Shown one piece after another: positions 47,616 through 58,977 of a DNA stretch of 64,000 nucleotides (positions are counted from its first letter, which is position 1; each line of letters starts with the position of its first letter). The DNA is from Ectobius pallidus. Its lineage: Eukaryota; Arthropoda; Insecta; Blattodea; Ectobiidae. The notes under the pieces are model-generated. The model did no database searches. It was not told the origin of the DNA and was given only the letters and a program-made list of their open reading frames with translations. The stretch covers positions 169,700,559 to 169,764,558 of the forward strand of contig CAXKWD010000002.1 of NCBI GenBank assembly GCA_964059195.1, read 5' to 3'. The position numbers were made by a program, and so were the translations under genes.

Positions 47616-47619
47616 TTAA

Positions 47620-50214
47620 AGGGGAACTGAACTAAAAAATTACAAATATATTTTATTTACAAATGAGTAAGAGCTCTGATTGTGCATTACTATGGCGAAA
47701 ATAAAAACTCGATCCAACTTACCGTTTCCGAGTTGTAGCGGTCTATAGCAGCGCGTCGTGACGTCACCCGGCTAGCTCGGTTCTGACCGGGAGCATTACA
47801 CACGGAACAGCCCCAATATTAGTTTTATTTTTGCACTCTTTACTGTTGAGTATCCATTGTTGTAATTACACTTCTCTCCTACCGTAACTCACTTCAACTT
47901 ATCATATTAATTTCTTTGTTTGCATTCTTCATTCACAAAGTTAATCCCATCCGAGAAAAGTACCTCTCTCTCATTTCCGCTTTTGAAGGTTTGGTTTTGT
48001 GGAGTGAACCCATATTGCATGGTATGTCATTCCGATCGGTAACATCTGGTATTACATACGGACACTTCAGGGATGTGTATTCATTAACTTCATTGACAGT
48101 TTTCTTTACAAGATTTTGCCTCCACTCAAATGTTTTCTTGTTGTACTTCCTCTTATAAACCCAATCCCCACATGATTTAGAAAATTCCACTGAACCACCC
48201 ACGACTCTTTTTCCTTGATGGAAGTTGTGGTCAAGAGCTGCTATCATTGACCGTAAATGCATGCCTTCAAATGAAAAATGGGTTCTTTTTGGTACATATT
48301 TAAGACGTTCGCTATGATAGGATTCAAGACTTCCTGTGTGACAAAAATGATTGAGATGCATAATATCATTTAAAAATCTGGTCATGGTAGTCTTTCGAAT
48401 GCTTACTGAGCCATTTAATATTTTTAATTTTATCAGCACTCAGCACGTCGTGAGCACATGAATGGTACCTATTTCTAATTACCTTCCTAACTATGAATGT
48501 TAACAATGTGATTGAGAATTGAGGTAAATTTCTCCTTTAGCAGTATACTGTCATTCTCACACGTAGACGATGCCCACCATAAATGATTATAAATTTATTG
48601 TTTCCATTCATGAATGACGGAGGATTTCGGCAAATTGTTAATCTTTTTCATTAGAGATTTAGCAAGGTGCCAAACATCAAATTCATGGTGTATGTGTGAA
48701 AATTTGTTTTTCATTAAAGCTCTAACACCTGTGTGTCTGTCCGTTAGGAACAATTTAATAGGGAGTTTCTCATTCATTGTGCTTATTATTTTTTCACAAG
48801 CAGCCTTCTCAATGTCACCAGCTACAGTTCCTCTTTGTACAATTACAAAATCTAGTATTTTATTCGTTGCTAAATTCATAATGGAATACGTCACATACTT
48901 GGCAGAAAAACCAGGCGAGTCATATTGTCCATCTCCACATAAACGTAAATTTAAATCACTCATAGCATCTACATAGTTAGCTTCTTTTTCTTTTAACCAC
49001 GTTTTGTGTACGGAAGGAAATACAAATTTCTTTACAAGCCTATAGAAGTATGATTCAGAAAAAAATAATAGCTTAATAGAATTTGAGAAAGCTGATAAAT
49101 AATTAAATGTTAATCCGCATAGGTACATTCCTGAGGCTATGAACACATTACTTTTTAAACTTCCACCTATGCTTCCAGAAGACCACTCGTATGTATGCCC
49201 ATTCACAAAATGAGTTTTTATTCATAACATTATTCCTCTCGTTTAAACTTTACGTTCATTAACTGGAGCGCCACATGTATGGCATATACTGAACAGTGTA
49301 AGAAGGGCACTTATACAGACAAACACAAAAGAATATTTTTTCGACAAGTTGATATTTTCTATGCCATCTTCTTCTCCTTCGCTAGTGATTTCATCGGGGA
49401 CGTAATCTTCATCCTTTTCATCCGAGGTGTCATGTTCATCAACGTAGTTCATATAGACAGAATTTGCAGCTCTATAAATTTCTGTGCCTATCTCACACTG
49501 TATTTCTGCGTCAGTCTTCAACTCTACATGCATACATTCATAAACTTGTGTAGCTTCTCTTTCTTGTTTAGTATCAGTTATTGAATTATCAATTAATTCC
49601 AACACTTCCCTCTTTTTAAAGTAATTAGACTTCCTTTTCTTGGGAGAAGGAATTTCTTTACTTCATACTAAAAACTTTGAAGGTACCGCATTGTCTTTTA
49701 GTCTAGGGCACCTGAATTTTTCATCCTTCAATACTCTGATTTTTAAAATATCCGATTCATTAAAATCATCTTCTTTAAAATGCTTTCCACATAGCTACTC
49801 TAGAATTTCTTGTTGGAACAAAATTTTTACGCTTCATGCAAGAAACCCATTTGTTGTACAAACGTCTGTTCTTGTTTTTATCAGGGAATACATAGTAACC
49901 AACATTCCTATGGACACCAGAATTATTTGAACAACCGTAAGCACTGCACGCAGGCATCTTCACTTACACTACACAATAAACAATACTAGGAAATACAGGA
50001 CCGGCACCTTTCACACAATACAGAGCAAGCCAATCTGAAACTGCTGACGGTGCGGCGCGGTAGCCGCGTGACGTCACAGCCTTGCAACATTATAACTTAA
50101 ATTGCTCACAGAATGAGAATGAGTGAACGTAAAAAGAAATGGTTTTCGACTCTGCACTTAGCGAGAATCATATTTTATTTTAAGATAAAGTGAAAATTTT
50201 GGTTCAGTACCCCT
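47620..50214 (-). mobile_element. Kolobok-type DNA transposon, 2595 bp
   Basis: TTAA flanks both sides (47616-47619 and 50215-50218). The inverted ends are AGGGGAACTGAAC and, inverted, AGGGGTACTGAAC. The minus strand carries a THAP zinc finger and a Kolobok-like transposase in broken pieces. The TTAA target and THAP domain are both known traits of the Kolobok superfamily. Confidence 0.9.
47933..49963 (-). pseudogene. Kolobok-like THAP transposase, frameshifted
   Basis: Four minus-strand pieces follow one another. 49963-49775 is the THAP N-terminus (MPACSAYGC gives the first cysteine pair, then FPDKNKNRR), with the CGKHF C-x2-H pair in a shifted frame near 49785. 49605-49243 is an acidic linker (DEKDEDYVPDEITSEGEEDG). 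49206-48595 is the catalytic core (GDGQYDSPGFSAKY, then FLTDRHTGVRALM and FDVWHLAKS). 48439-47933 is the C-terminal part with LESYHSERLKYVPKRTHFS, which likely holds the catalytic glutamate. At least three breaks separate the pieces. In the family this enzyme excises and inserts DNA at TTAA. This copy cannot be expressed whole. Confidence 0.88.
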
Positions 50215-50564
50215 TTAAATTATATTATTAAAAAAAGGAACAAGATATTAAACTAAAAAGACATTTTCTATGATAATTATACATAAAAATTACTAACATA
50301 AGTGAACAGGAAATATGATAAATAATCCAATAAATGCATAAATAAAAGTAGTGCAGCTTTACTAAGTTAGAAAAAAGCTTCATTCACTCCTTTTCCCCAG
50401 CGGGTCAATCTTGCAGTATGGGTACAAGTAGTCAGTTAATATAGTATTTATTATTGAGTCCACGAATAAATTATGTAAAAATGTTTACGTTATTGCTGGT
50501 ATTTTATGGAAAAGATGCCTGCTAATACCTTAATACCATTCTGATAGCTTTAGCTTTAGAGTAA

Positions 50565-50925
50565 TTACTATTACTCGTTAACCATTATAGATATATAGGT
50601 GGTACTCGATTTATAATAAGATCCAAATATTTCACTAAACCTTACACGCTTGATCTCTTTCTGGACACAAAAATAAAATAATAAATTTCGCATAGTCAAA
50701 TTTGCTTCACCCTCAACATTTCACGATCGTCCCACATCATTCATTCAGCTGTAGCGCTCGGAATAATTACCACTCAATTACTCGTAAACCATTCAAGATA
50801 TAAAGGTGGTACTGAATTTAAAATAAAGTTGAAATATTTCACTAAAACTTTCTCGCTTTAAGTTTTTACGGGACACAAAAATGAAAAAAATTGTCGCATA
50901 GTCAAATTCCGTTTCACCCTCCATG
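50565..50925 (+). repeat. two diverged ~200-bp direct repeats
   Basis: The first copy (about 50565-50710) and second (about 50769-50925) share ATTACT, TCGTTAACCATT or TCGTAAACCATT, AGGTGGTACT, AATATTTCACTAAA, GGACACAAAAAT and CGCATAGTCAAATT. The region looks like part of an older tandem repeat. Confidence 0.8.
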
Positions 50926-50974
50926 AATTTTGTGTAATTGGTGATGTTTATATAATGAACTACTTGAACTACCG

Positions 50975-53760
50975 AACGGGCAACTCCTGAGTTACACAGG
51001 CACAGGAGGTGGTCAACGAGGAGTAGGCTTCTTAATATCCAAGAAGTTGAAGCAACATTTAACGGAAGCAATTGGGATATCGGAAAGGATCACCGTGGTG
51101 AAATTTAACATCAACAACACGACAGTAACAGCCATACAGGTCTATGCTCCAACACAAAACACCTCAGATGAGGAAGTGGAAGAATTTTACGAAGAGTTAG
51201 ACGATACCATAAACACTCATAGAGCAAATATTAATTTTGTATTAGGCGACTTCAACAGCAAGATAGGACACACTAGGGGCGCTAGAGAAACCCCAGTAGG
51301 CCCATATGGAATAGGCGAACGAAACGCAAGAGGACAACGGCTCATCCAATTTGCCGAAGGACAGAACCTTAAGATCACCAACAGCTTCTTCAGGAAAAAT
51401 CCAAGAGACAGGTGGACCTGGAGAGGACAAGGCGGGGAGGTTAAAAACGAAATTGACTATATTCTAAGCGACAACCTACACCTCATAAAAGACGTAGGAA
51501 CAGTCAAAGGCCTAAGGTTCGACACGGATCACAGGATGGTACACGCAACAGTCAATATGCAAAGAAAAATAATAAGACGCAAACTCCTCCACAAACGGAA
51601 ACCAAAAGAAGGGGCCCTAAACCCTATAAAGTTTGAACAAGAGCTACAGGCAAACCTAGAAAGCAGAACATGAATGGATTCTAACCTCACCCAGGAAAAC
51701 TACAATAGCATAGAGCAGAGCATTCAAAAAGCAGCCACAGAAGCAGCAACACAAGGCAAGTCCAGGCAGCAGTCGAAACTCAGCGAAACCACACTCCAAC
51801 TAATAAATAGACGAACAGAGGCATAAACGGCAAGGGATGATAACGATGAATCTAGGAAGCATTACACAGAACTAAACAGAACCACAAAAAGAGCCATTAG
51901 ACAAGACTTACGCAAATATAAAACAGAAATAGTAGAGCAGGAGATGAAGAAGTCGAAGTCATTAAGGAAAATAAAGAAAGAGCTAACACAAGGAAAAAAA
52001 CTCATCAAACAAGTCCAAACAACCAATGGAACGAAAGTCACTACGAGAATGAACATAGTGGAGACAGCCACAGCCTTTTACGAACAACTATACCAGAGCA
52101 CACTTGCTACTTCAACCGAAGGACTGTCTCAATTCATCTCAACTCCTCTAGAAGAAGTGCAGGACGTCCCTACAATATTGAAGAGCGAGGTTAGAGCAGC
52201 AATAAAGGAAGTGAAGGTAGGCAAAACGCCAGGACAAGACAACATCACCAATGAACAGCTAAAAACGGGAGGTGAAGAGCTAGTAATACATCTAACAGAT
52301 ATTTTCAATGACGGAGAATATCCCCAAGCAATGGCAATCCAATAACATAATACTGCTGCATAAAAAAGGGAATAAAGAAGACATCAACAACTATCGCCCG
52401 ATAAGCTTAATGTCTAACATATATAAAATATTCTCTAAGATCATCACTAAACGGATCAACCGCAATCTGGACGAAAACCAGGCAGAGGAACAGGCAGGAT
52501 TCCGTGCAGGTTACTCCAGTATAGACCACTTACACACAGTCAGACAGCTTTTAGAGAAAACCCAGGAATTCAATCAGGATCTTTATCTAGCTTTTATAGA
52601 TTTTAAGAAAGCATTTGACACAGTTGAACATGTACCACTAATAACAGCCCTAAAGAACCAAGGAACAGACGATAAGTACATAAGAGTACTAGCCAAACTA
52701 TACTCCAACATCACGGCAAGAATTCAACTTGATAAACAAGGCAGAGAATTTAAGCTACAACGGGGGGTGCATCAAGGGGACCCAATGTCACCTAAACTCT
52801 TTATAAGCTTACTGGAGAGTATATTCAGAGGAATAGAAGGTGATTACGGGGTCAACATAGATGGGACAAAGCTTTCCCACTTAAGATTTGCAGACGACAT
52901 CGTGCTTTTTGCCCCCACACCAATCGAACTACAATCACACATTAACGCTCTGGAAAACCTAAGTGCAGCAGCAGGTCTAACCATGAATTCAGCAAAAACC
53001 AAACTAATGACGAACAGAAACGAAGTTGCCATCACACTAGCTACTAAAGAACCGCTTGAGTATGTCCAAGAAACCACCTACTTGGGGCAGATTTTCTCAT
53101 TCCAGAATAACTCAGACAAAGAAATAGCACGTCGCATCACAGCAGCATGGGCAAAATTCTGGTCCCTTAAATTCATCCTCCTAGATCATTCATACAAGGT
53201 TCACCTAAAGGCCGAAGTCATGAACATGTGCATACTCCCGGTTTTAATATATGGAGCACAAACATGGAGCTTAACGAAGAAGCACAGACAAGCCATAGAA
53301 ATCTGTCAGAGGAAAATGGAGAGAAAAATTTTAGGGATCACACTAAAAGATAGGATACCCAATCAAGAAATACGCAGGAGGACAGGCATGAGGGACGCAG
53401 CAACCACAGCAAGCCGCCTAAAATGGAGATGGGCAGGGCACACCATGCGACTACAACCCACCAGATGGACATACAGAATAACTTCATGGGACCCCAGGAC
53501 AGGTCAAAGGCACATAGGAAGACAGAAAACACGCTGGTCAGACGACATCAGGCACACCTTTGGTAACCGATGGACGACGCAAGCCAAGGACCGTCAAACC
53601 TGGAGACACCTTATAAAACTCAACTCGGACACTATCAAAGACTGATCTCTCCCGGACTAGCTACCCGGGTCTGCAAGAACCCAGCTACCTTTCATAGAAA
53701 GAGGCCCTTGCCCGATAGGGATGTTACGGGCTAATACTAATATAATGAAATAAAAACATT
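50975..53760 (+). mobile_element. RTE-type LINE, 5' truncated, decayed
   Basis: It starts inside the endonuclease domain, aligns throughout with the intact copy at 55514-59139, and ends after a short 3' UTR (GAGGCCCTTGCCCGATAGGG, then GGGCTAATACTAATA). Confidence 0.9.
50993..53645 (+). pseudogene. RTE ORF2 (endonuclease and RT), truncated and broken
   Basis: The endonuclease remnant has VLGDFNSKIG near 51238, NEIDYILSD and FDTDHRMV. RT motifs include NNYRPISLMSNIYKIFSKI, AFIDFKKAFDTVEH, RGVHQGDPMSPKLF and FADDIVLFA (about 52888). The C-terminal tail has KMERKILGITLKDR and GRQKTRWSDDI, typical of RTE proteins. The frame is broken by TGA at 51671-51673, a TAA near 51824 and a frameshift at about 52310-52340. 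The N-terminal ~85 codons and ORF1 are missing. All the core RT motifs are still readable, so decay is moderate. Confidence 0.9.
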
Positions 53761-54880
53761 TATGTCCGCATTTTTTAAGTCTCTGTTTTAACCATCAGAA
53801 GGACTGTGTTGTGCAGATTATTTCTGCACAAATTTCACAGAAGGGTTAATTAAAGATTGCGAGTTTAATCATAATATGCCAAACTATCATGATGCAGCAT
53901 TGAGAAGTTGAAAGCAAACGAAGGTGCTGCCAGTGTTTCGGTGGACCGCCGCTCTCCCTAAACCCACCATTGTATTAGCGGTGGAGTCATCACACTTTCT
54001 CATTCTATTCATTATGGTATAACTGTTAGCAGATAATGGTTTGAATTCTTAAAAAGTTAATTAAAATTGCAAAGTACACAGTACCAATAATGTTCAACTT
54101 TGTGTGTTAGGTTAAAAGATTCTATGTGATCTTACACTATTGTCCGTTGGTTGATGCTATAATGTTCTTGCGGACGTAATGTATAATTATTCAAAGTTAA
54201 AATTGCTGCAATATATCAAATGCACAATATTATCCATACAAATTTCCCATATTAACCACAAACAGACAATGGAATTTATCAATGATCCAAATATAAGTTA
54301 AGGGATTACGGTACACAATTGTGGCCTTGCCTGCAAATTTATTAAAGTTGTTGAATTCGTCAACAGTATAGAAGGCGTGTGTCTGTAAAAATGTTTTAGA
54401 TTATTTTTCAGGTTGTACTTATTATTAATACACATTTTAATGTCTTGATGACAATGATTAAATATTTGTACTGCCGAATAGAAAGTTCCTTTCTGGTACA
54501 GCATAAGATGAGTGTTGTTGGCTTATGAAGATTTAGTTAATTCCTTGTGTTGATGTCATGTACATTGGAATTTGCTATGAAGTGCTCAAAATTATCCACT
54601 GTATAAATATCAGTGCTAAGATGTGTTCACATGCTAAGGGAAGTATGTTATCAATTTTGACTTTGTTTTTTTAACATCGACTATTATTCTGAGAACTCTT
54701 TTTTGCCGTAAGAATATCTTTTTGCTTTCACTGGAATTACCTCAGAATATTATACCTTAAGAAATAATTGAGTGGAAATACGCAAAATATACAGATTTGA
54801 AAATTGGATGTTTTGAGAAGGTTTAGAAATCTATCACAAACTGAAGTTTAATAAAACCTGACCAGAACACGTTTCTTCCT
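53761..54880. other. AT-rich non-coding DNA
   Basis: No gene is supported. A segment at about 53975-54020 is the reverse complement of 46610-46652. Confidence 0.4.
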
Positions 54881-54894
54881 CAATACACTTCTAA

Positions 54895-55399
54895 CTGTTG
54901 ACCTGTGTTAAACTCATAAGCACTCACATCATACAAGAACATCTAAGCACATCCACTTATCTACCCATGGAATTGCAAGTAGCCTTAAAAGTATTTTCCA
55001 TAGGGGCATAATTCTATATAATAAAATTCCTGAACACATAATAGCCAATCAGACAAGCCTATTCAAAAAGTCAGTCAGAAAAATGCTCCTACATCATATG
55101 CCATACACCACTGATGAATTTTTAAACCTGGAACTCTTAAATAAAAATATGTTTATATCCTCTGGTACATCTTGTGACTTGGTACATTTATAACATTTGT
55201 ATAATGGGTAGGCCTATCTAGTATACACAGAACTCTGACACTGTAATGGAATCCACTGTGCATATCTTCATGCATGTATTAGTTCTAATTAGTTGTAAGC
55301 AATTATTAGCCAATAGGCCTAGGATTAGTTTATTGATGAAGCCCATAATTTCTGTATTGAAATTTTATGGTGAATAAATTTTATCTTATCTTATCTTAT
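54895..55399 (+). mobile_element. CR1/Jockey-type LINE 3' fragment
   Basis: The frame ending at about 55190 encodes GIILYNKIPEHIIANQTSLF and the rest of an RT C-terminus. A (TTATC)n tail lies at 55379-55398. It is 5' truncated, with the body degraded upstream. Confidence 0.8.
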
Positions 55400-55513
55400 G
55401 AAATTCTTAATTGATGGGGACTGCTTCAAGCCTTTAACAGACATGAGTATCAGGATCACTCCTGGGGGTGAAGTCTGCAACTGATTCTCTGTTTATTAAA
55501 AAAAATTAGGATA

Positions 55514-56110
55514 ATGACAGCTGGAAAGGACATAGCAGACCTGAAGGAAGAAATCAGAAGCTACGATAAAAAGATGGAGGACAGATGCACGGCGGTAGAA
55601 GACAAACTGAACAATGTCGACAACGCAACAAGCGAAAAAATGAAAGAACTGGAGGAAACGATCAAATCATTACAAGAAGCAGAAGAGTACAGACAACGCA
55701 GAGAGAGACGAAACAACATCATCATTAAGAGCAAGGAAATGAATAAGGATATAGAACCGACACCAGAGAGAAGGGTTAAAGAAATCCTAAGAAACATAGA
55801 AGTAAAAGAAGAGTTCACCAAAGCAACCTACATTGGTAATGATAACACCGGGAAAGGAATGGTACGCGTAGAGATGAAATCGCTAGACGACAAAATCAAG
55901 GTAATGAAAAACAAAAGTAAGTTAAGGGGCCAAGACTGCTTTATTGACGCCGACATGACAAAAAAAGAGAGAGAAATACAACAACTCATCAGAGCACGGG
56001 CCAGAGAAGAGAGGGAAAAAGGCAACACAGTCAAAATAGGATACCAAAAAATGATGATAAACAACCAGTGGGTAAACTGGAACCCCTCAACCCGACAACT
56101 AACAACATAA
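55514..56110 (+). CDS. RTE ORF1 protein (coiled-coil, RNA-binding-like)
   Basis: The frame has 198 residues and starts at ATG 55514. Residues ~5-65 are rich in E/K/L with heptad-like spacing (ADLKEEIRSYDKKMED, KMKELEETIKSLQEAEEY), predicting a coiled coil. Next comes RRERRNNIIIKSKEMN, then an RRM-like middle (EILRNIEVKEEFTKATYIGN, VRVEMKSLDDKIKVMKNKSK), then a basic C-terminus. This layout resembles L1-type ORF1 proteins, which bind element RNA. No zinc knuckle is seen. It overlaps the ORF2 frame from 55948 to 56110. It lies directly behind the truncated LINE fragment at 55399, with no visible promoter. Confidence 0.8.
   Translation: MTAGKDIADLKEEIRSYDKKMEDRCTAVEDKLNNVDNATSEKMKELEETIKSLQEAEEYRQRRERRNNIIIKSKEMNKDIEPTPERRVKEILRNIEVKEEFTKATYIGNDNTGKGMVRVEMKSLDDKIKVMKNKSKLRGQDCFIDADMTKKEREIQQLIRARAREEREKGNTVKIGYQKMMINNQWVNWNPSTRQLTT
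55960..55966 (+). promoter_or_regulatory. candidate -1 ribosomal frameshift site A_AAA_AAA
   Basis: The seven A residues read ACA|AAA|AAA|GAG in ORF1 frame, a classic slippery heptamer. A -1 slip enters the ORF2 frame, which opens only 13-18 bases upstream after the TGA at 55945-55947. No strong downstream stem was recognised by eye. Confidence 0.55.
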
Positions 56111-58977
56111 CAACACAGGGAACGACAACAGAACAAACCACGAATCCAGACACACCAAAATCGCCCAGAAACCAGGAACTGATTATAGCTACTCTAAATA
56201 CTAGAACACTCAGAACATACGAAAGAGAGGTAGAACTTGAAAACGCACTCCAAGAAATTAAATTTGATATCCTAGGCTTAAGTGAAGTGAAGAAAACTGG
56301 AGAAGACATAGTAGAAAAGACAAATGGCGACATATGGTACCATCTGGGGACCACACCGGGGCAAAAGGGAGTGGGATTCATCATAAAAGGACAAGCAAAA
56401 CATCTAATACACGATATAACCGGAGTGTCCGAAAGGATAGCGGTGTTAGGCCTCAAAGCAAAAAGATCCAAAATCACGATCATCCAAGCATACGCCCCAA
56501 CATCAACCAGCAATGAAAACGAAATGGACGAGTTCTACGAGCTACTAGAAACCACAATAGATAAATACAGATCAACAATACACTTCGTGATGGGGGACTT
56601 CAACAGCAAAATAGGATGCAGAGACAGAGGAGAAGAGGATACAATCGGCGCACATGGTTATGGCATAAGGAACAACAGGGGAACCAGGCTAATACAATTC
56701 GCACAAGCATACGAAATGAAAATCTTAAACACATACTTCAAGAAAAAGCCACATCAGAGATGGACATGGAGATCCCCAGACGAGAAAACATTAAACGAGA
56801 TTGACTTCATCATGAGTAACACTCTACGAGTCGTCAAGGACGTAAATGTAGTGCAAAAACTAAAATTCGACACGGACCACAGAATGGTCCGAGCGGTGCT
56901 GAAACTAAACAAGAGAAACCCACACAAGGCCAAACCTGCCAGACCACGGATTGAAACACTGGACAAAGAGCTTTATCTCACACAACTAAAAGAACACATA
57001 TCAAGAGAGCCGATCAGTCCGGAATGGGAAATAACAGAAATGTACAGGATGATGGAACAAGCCATACTACACGCAGGCAGCAAAGCGACAAACACCGCAC
57101 ACACAAAGGAACCGGAATACAAACTCAAAGAATCAACCATCGCACTTATAAATGAAAGGGCGAACTTACGCCATTCAGGCACAAACTCGCCAGAGAAACA
57201 AGCAGAATACAGAGAAGTAGACAAACTAACAAAGAGGGCGATACGAACAGATATTCGAGAACACCGCACATCCAAGACAAGGCAGATACTGGAAAACACA
57301 AAATCGATTAAGAATGTAAGGAAAAGCCAAACCAAAGGCAAACAGTGGATGCTAGGAGCCAAGAAACCATCTGGAGACCGCACAACTGTCAGACAAGATA
57401 TCACAACAGAGGCAACAAACTTCTACAAACAGCTATTCACAAGTAACTCACCCTTAAGCACTACAACTGAAGACACCCAAGAAACCGTCGCCATGCCCCC
57501 GCTTATTCTTCAGAGCGAAGTTAGAAATGCAATTGGAGAACTGAAGAATGGAAAAACCCCAGGAGAAGATGAAATATGGAACGAACACCTGAAATACGGG
57601 TCAGAACCCCTAATAGGCCCAATCACCATTCTATTCAACAAAATTCTGCAAGATGAAATCATTCCCGAACAATGGACAACAAGCACAATGATCCTACTGC
57701 ACAAAAAGGGCCCAAAAGACGACCTCAACAACTACAGGCCAATAAGTCTAATGTCAAATATATATAAACTCTTTTCCAAGGTAATAACAAGGAGACTCAC
57801 AAAAACCCTCGAAAATCAACCGAATGAACAAGCAGGCTTTAGATCGGGATTCAGCACAGCAGACCACCTCCAAGCCGTTAACCAGATTATAGAGAAAACC
57901 AATGAATTCAACCTTCCACTAAACATGGCATTTGTCGATTTCAGCAAAGCATTTGACTTGGTCGAACATATGAGTGTCCTGCAAGCACTGGAAAAGCAAG
58001 GAATCGAGCCAAAATATATCAGAATTCTACACAAGCTGTACAGCCAGAGCAGAGCCAAGGTGAAGACAGAAAGGGAAGGGCAGATCTTTAGACTACAAAG
58101 GGGAGTCAAACAAGGCGATCCTATATCGCCGAAACTGTTCACAAGTGCACTGGAGGAAGTCTTCAAGAAACTCAAGTGGGACACCAAATACGGCATTAAA
58201 ATAAACGGCAGAAGGCTAAACAACCTGAGATTCGCCGATGACATTGTATTATTTGCAAAGTCATCCAACGAACTGCAACAAATGCTCACAGAACTGAGCG
58301 ATCTTAGCAAATCGATCGGGCTATCAATAAACTACAGCAAAACAAAAATAATGTCAAATAGAATTACCACACCCATCACAGTCCAAGGTACAGAGATAGA
58401 AAGTGTGGACGAGTACATCTACCTAGGGCAAACTGTCTCACTCAATCAAGGAACGGAGAAAGAAATACATAGGAGGATAACACAGTCCTGGAAAGCCTTC
58501 TGGTCATTGAAATACATCCTACTCAACAACTCCATAAGCCGGAAGCTCAGACTAGAGGTCCTCAACTCTTGCATCTTCCCAGTTCTAACATATGGCTGCC
58601 AAACCTGGGCCCTCAGAGAGCGACAAAAAACAAGCATCGAAACATGCGAACGAAAAATGGAGAGAAAGATAATTGGCATCACACTGAAAGACAGAGTCTC
58701 CAACAAGGCATTGCAGGAAATCACAGCTTCAAAGAGCATCGCACAACAAGCCCTCAGGACAAAGTGGAAGTGGGGAGGTCACATAGCAAGACAGCAGCAA
58801 GGCAGATGGGCGCAAGAAATCACTATGTGGGACCCTTACATAGGCATGAGAACACCAGGCAGGCCGAGGAGAAGGTGGGCAGACACCTTCCAACAAAAAC
58901 TGGGTGTGAACTGGTCGACCATCGCTCGCAACAGAAAAGAGTGGCGGCAGCAAGTGAACAACCTTATACCAAACTAA
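55966..58977 (+). CDS. RTE ORF2 protein (AP endonuclease and reverse transcriptase)
   Basis: The frame is open from 55948 to 58977. It has no ATG before the endonuclease core, so entry by -1 frameshift from ORF1 (55960-55966) or by a non-AUG start is likely. The endonuclease has IATLNTRTL (about 56187), the catalytic E of LSEVKK (56284), MGDFNSKIG with D at 56596, NEIDFIMS and TDHRMV with H at 56878. RT motifs are NNYRPISLMSNIYKLFSKV, AFVDFSKAFDLVEH, RGVKQGDPISPKLF and FADDIVLFA (FADD at 58231-58242). The tail has KMERKIIGITLKDR and GRPRRRWADTF, as in other RTE proteins. About 1000 residues match the family's usual ORF2 length. It performs target-primed reverse transcription in the nucleus. 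It appears catalytically intact. Confidence 0.92.
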   Translation, partial: RERNTTTHQSTGQRREGKRQHSQNRIPKNDDKQPVGKLEPLNPTTNNITTQGTTTEQTTNPDTPKSPRNQELIIATLNTRTLRTYEREVELENALQEIKFDILGLSEVKKTGEDIVEKTNGDIWYHLGTTPGQKGVGFIIKGQAKHLIHDITGVSERIAVLGLKAKRSKITIIQAYAPTSTSNENEMDEFYELLETTIDKYRSTIHFVMGDFNSKIGCRDRGEEDTIGAHGYGIRNNRGTRLIQFAQAYEMKILNTYFKKKPHQRWTWRSPDEKTLNEIDFIMSNTLRVVKDVNVVQKLKFDTDHRMVRAVLKLNKRNPHKAKPARPRIETLDKELYLTQLKEHISREPISPEWEITEMYRMMEQAILHAGSKATNTAHTKEPEYKLKESTIALINERANLRHSGTNSPEKQAEYREVDKLTKRAIRTDIREHRTSKTRQILENTKSIKNVRKSQTKGKQWMLGAKKPSGDRTTVRQDITTEATNFYKQLFTSNSPLSTTTEDTQETVAMPPLILQSEVRNAIGELKNGKTPGEDEIWNEHLKYGSEPLIGPITILFNKILQDEIIPEQWTTSTMILLHKKGPKDDLNNYRPISLMSNIYKLFSKVITRRLTKTLENQPNEQAGFRSGFSTADHLQAVNQIIEKTNEFNLPLNMAFVDFSKAFDLVEHMSVLQALEKQGIEPKYIRILHKLYSQSRAKVKTEREGQIFRLQRGVKQGDPISPKLFTSALEEVFKKLKWDTKYGIKINGRRLNNLRFADDIVLFAKSSNELQQMLTELSDLSKSIGLSINYSKTKIMSNRITTPITVQGTEIESVDEYIYLGQTVSLNQGTEKEIHRRITQSWKAFWSLKYILLNNSISRKLRLEVLNSCIFPVLTYGCQTWALRERQKTSIETCERKMERKIIGITLKDRVSNKALQEITASKSIAQQALRTKWKWGGHIARQQQGRWAQEITMWDPYIGMRTPGRPRRRWADTFQQKLGVNWSTIARNRKEWRQQVNNLIPN

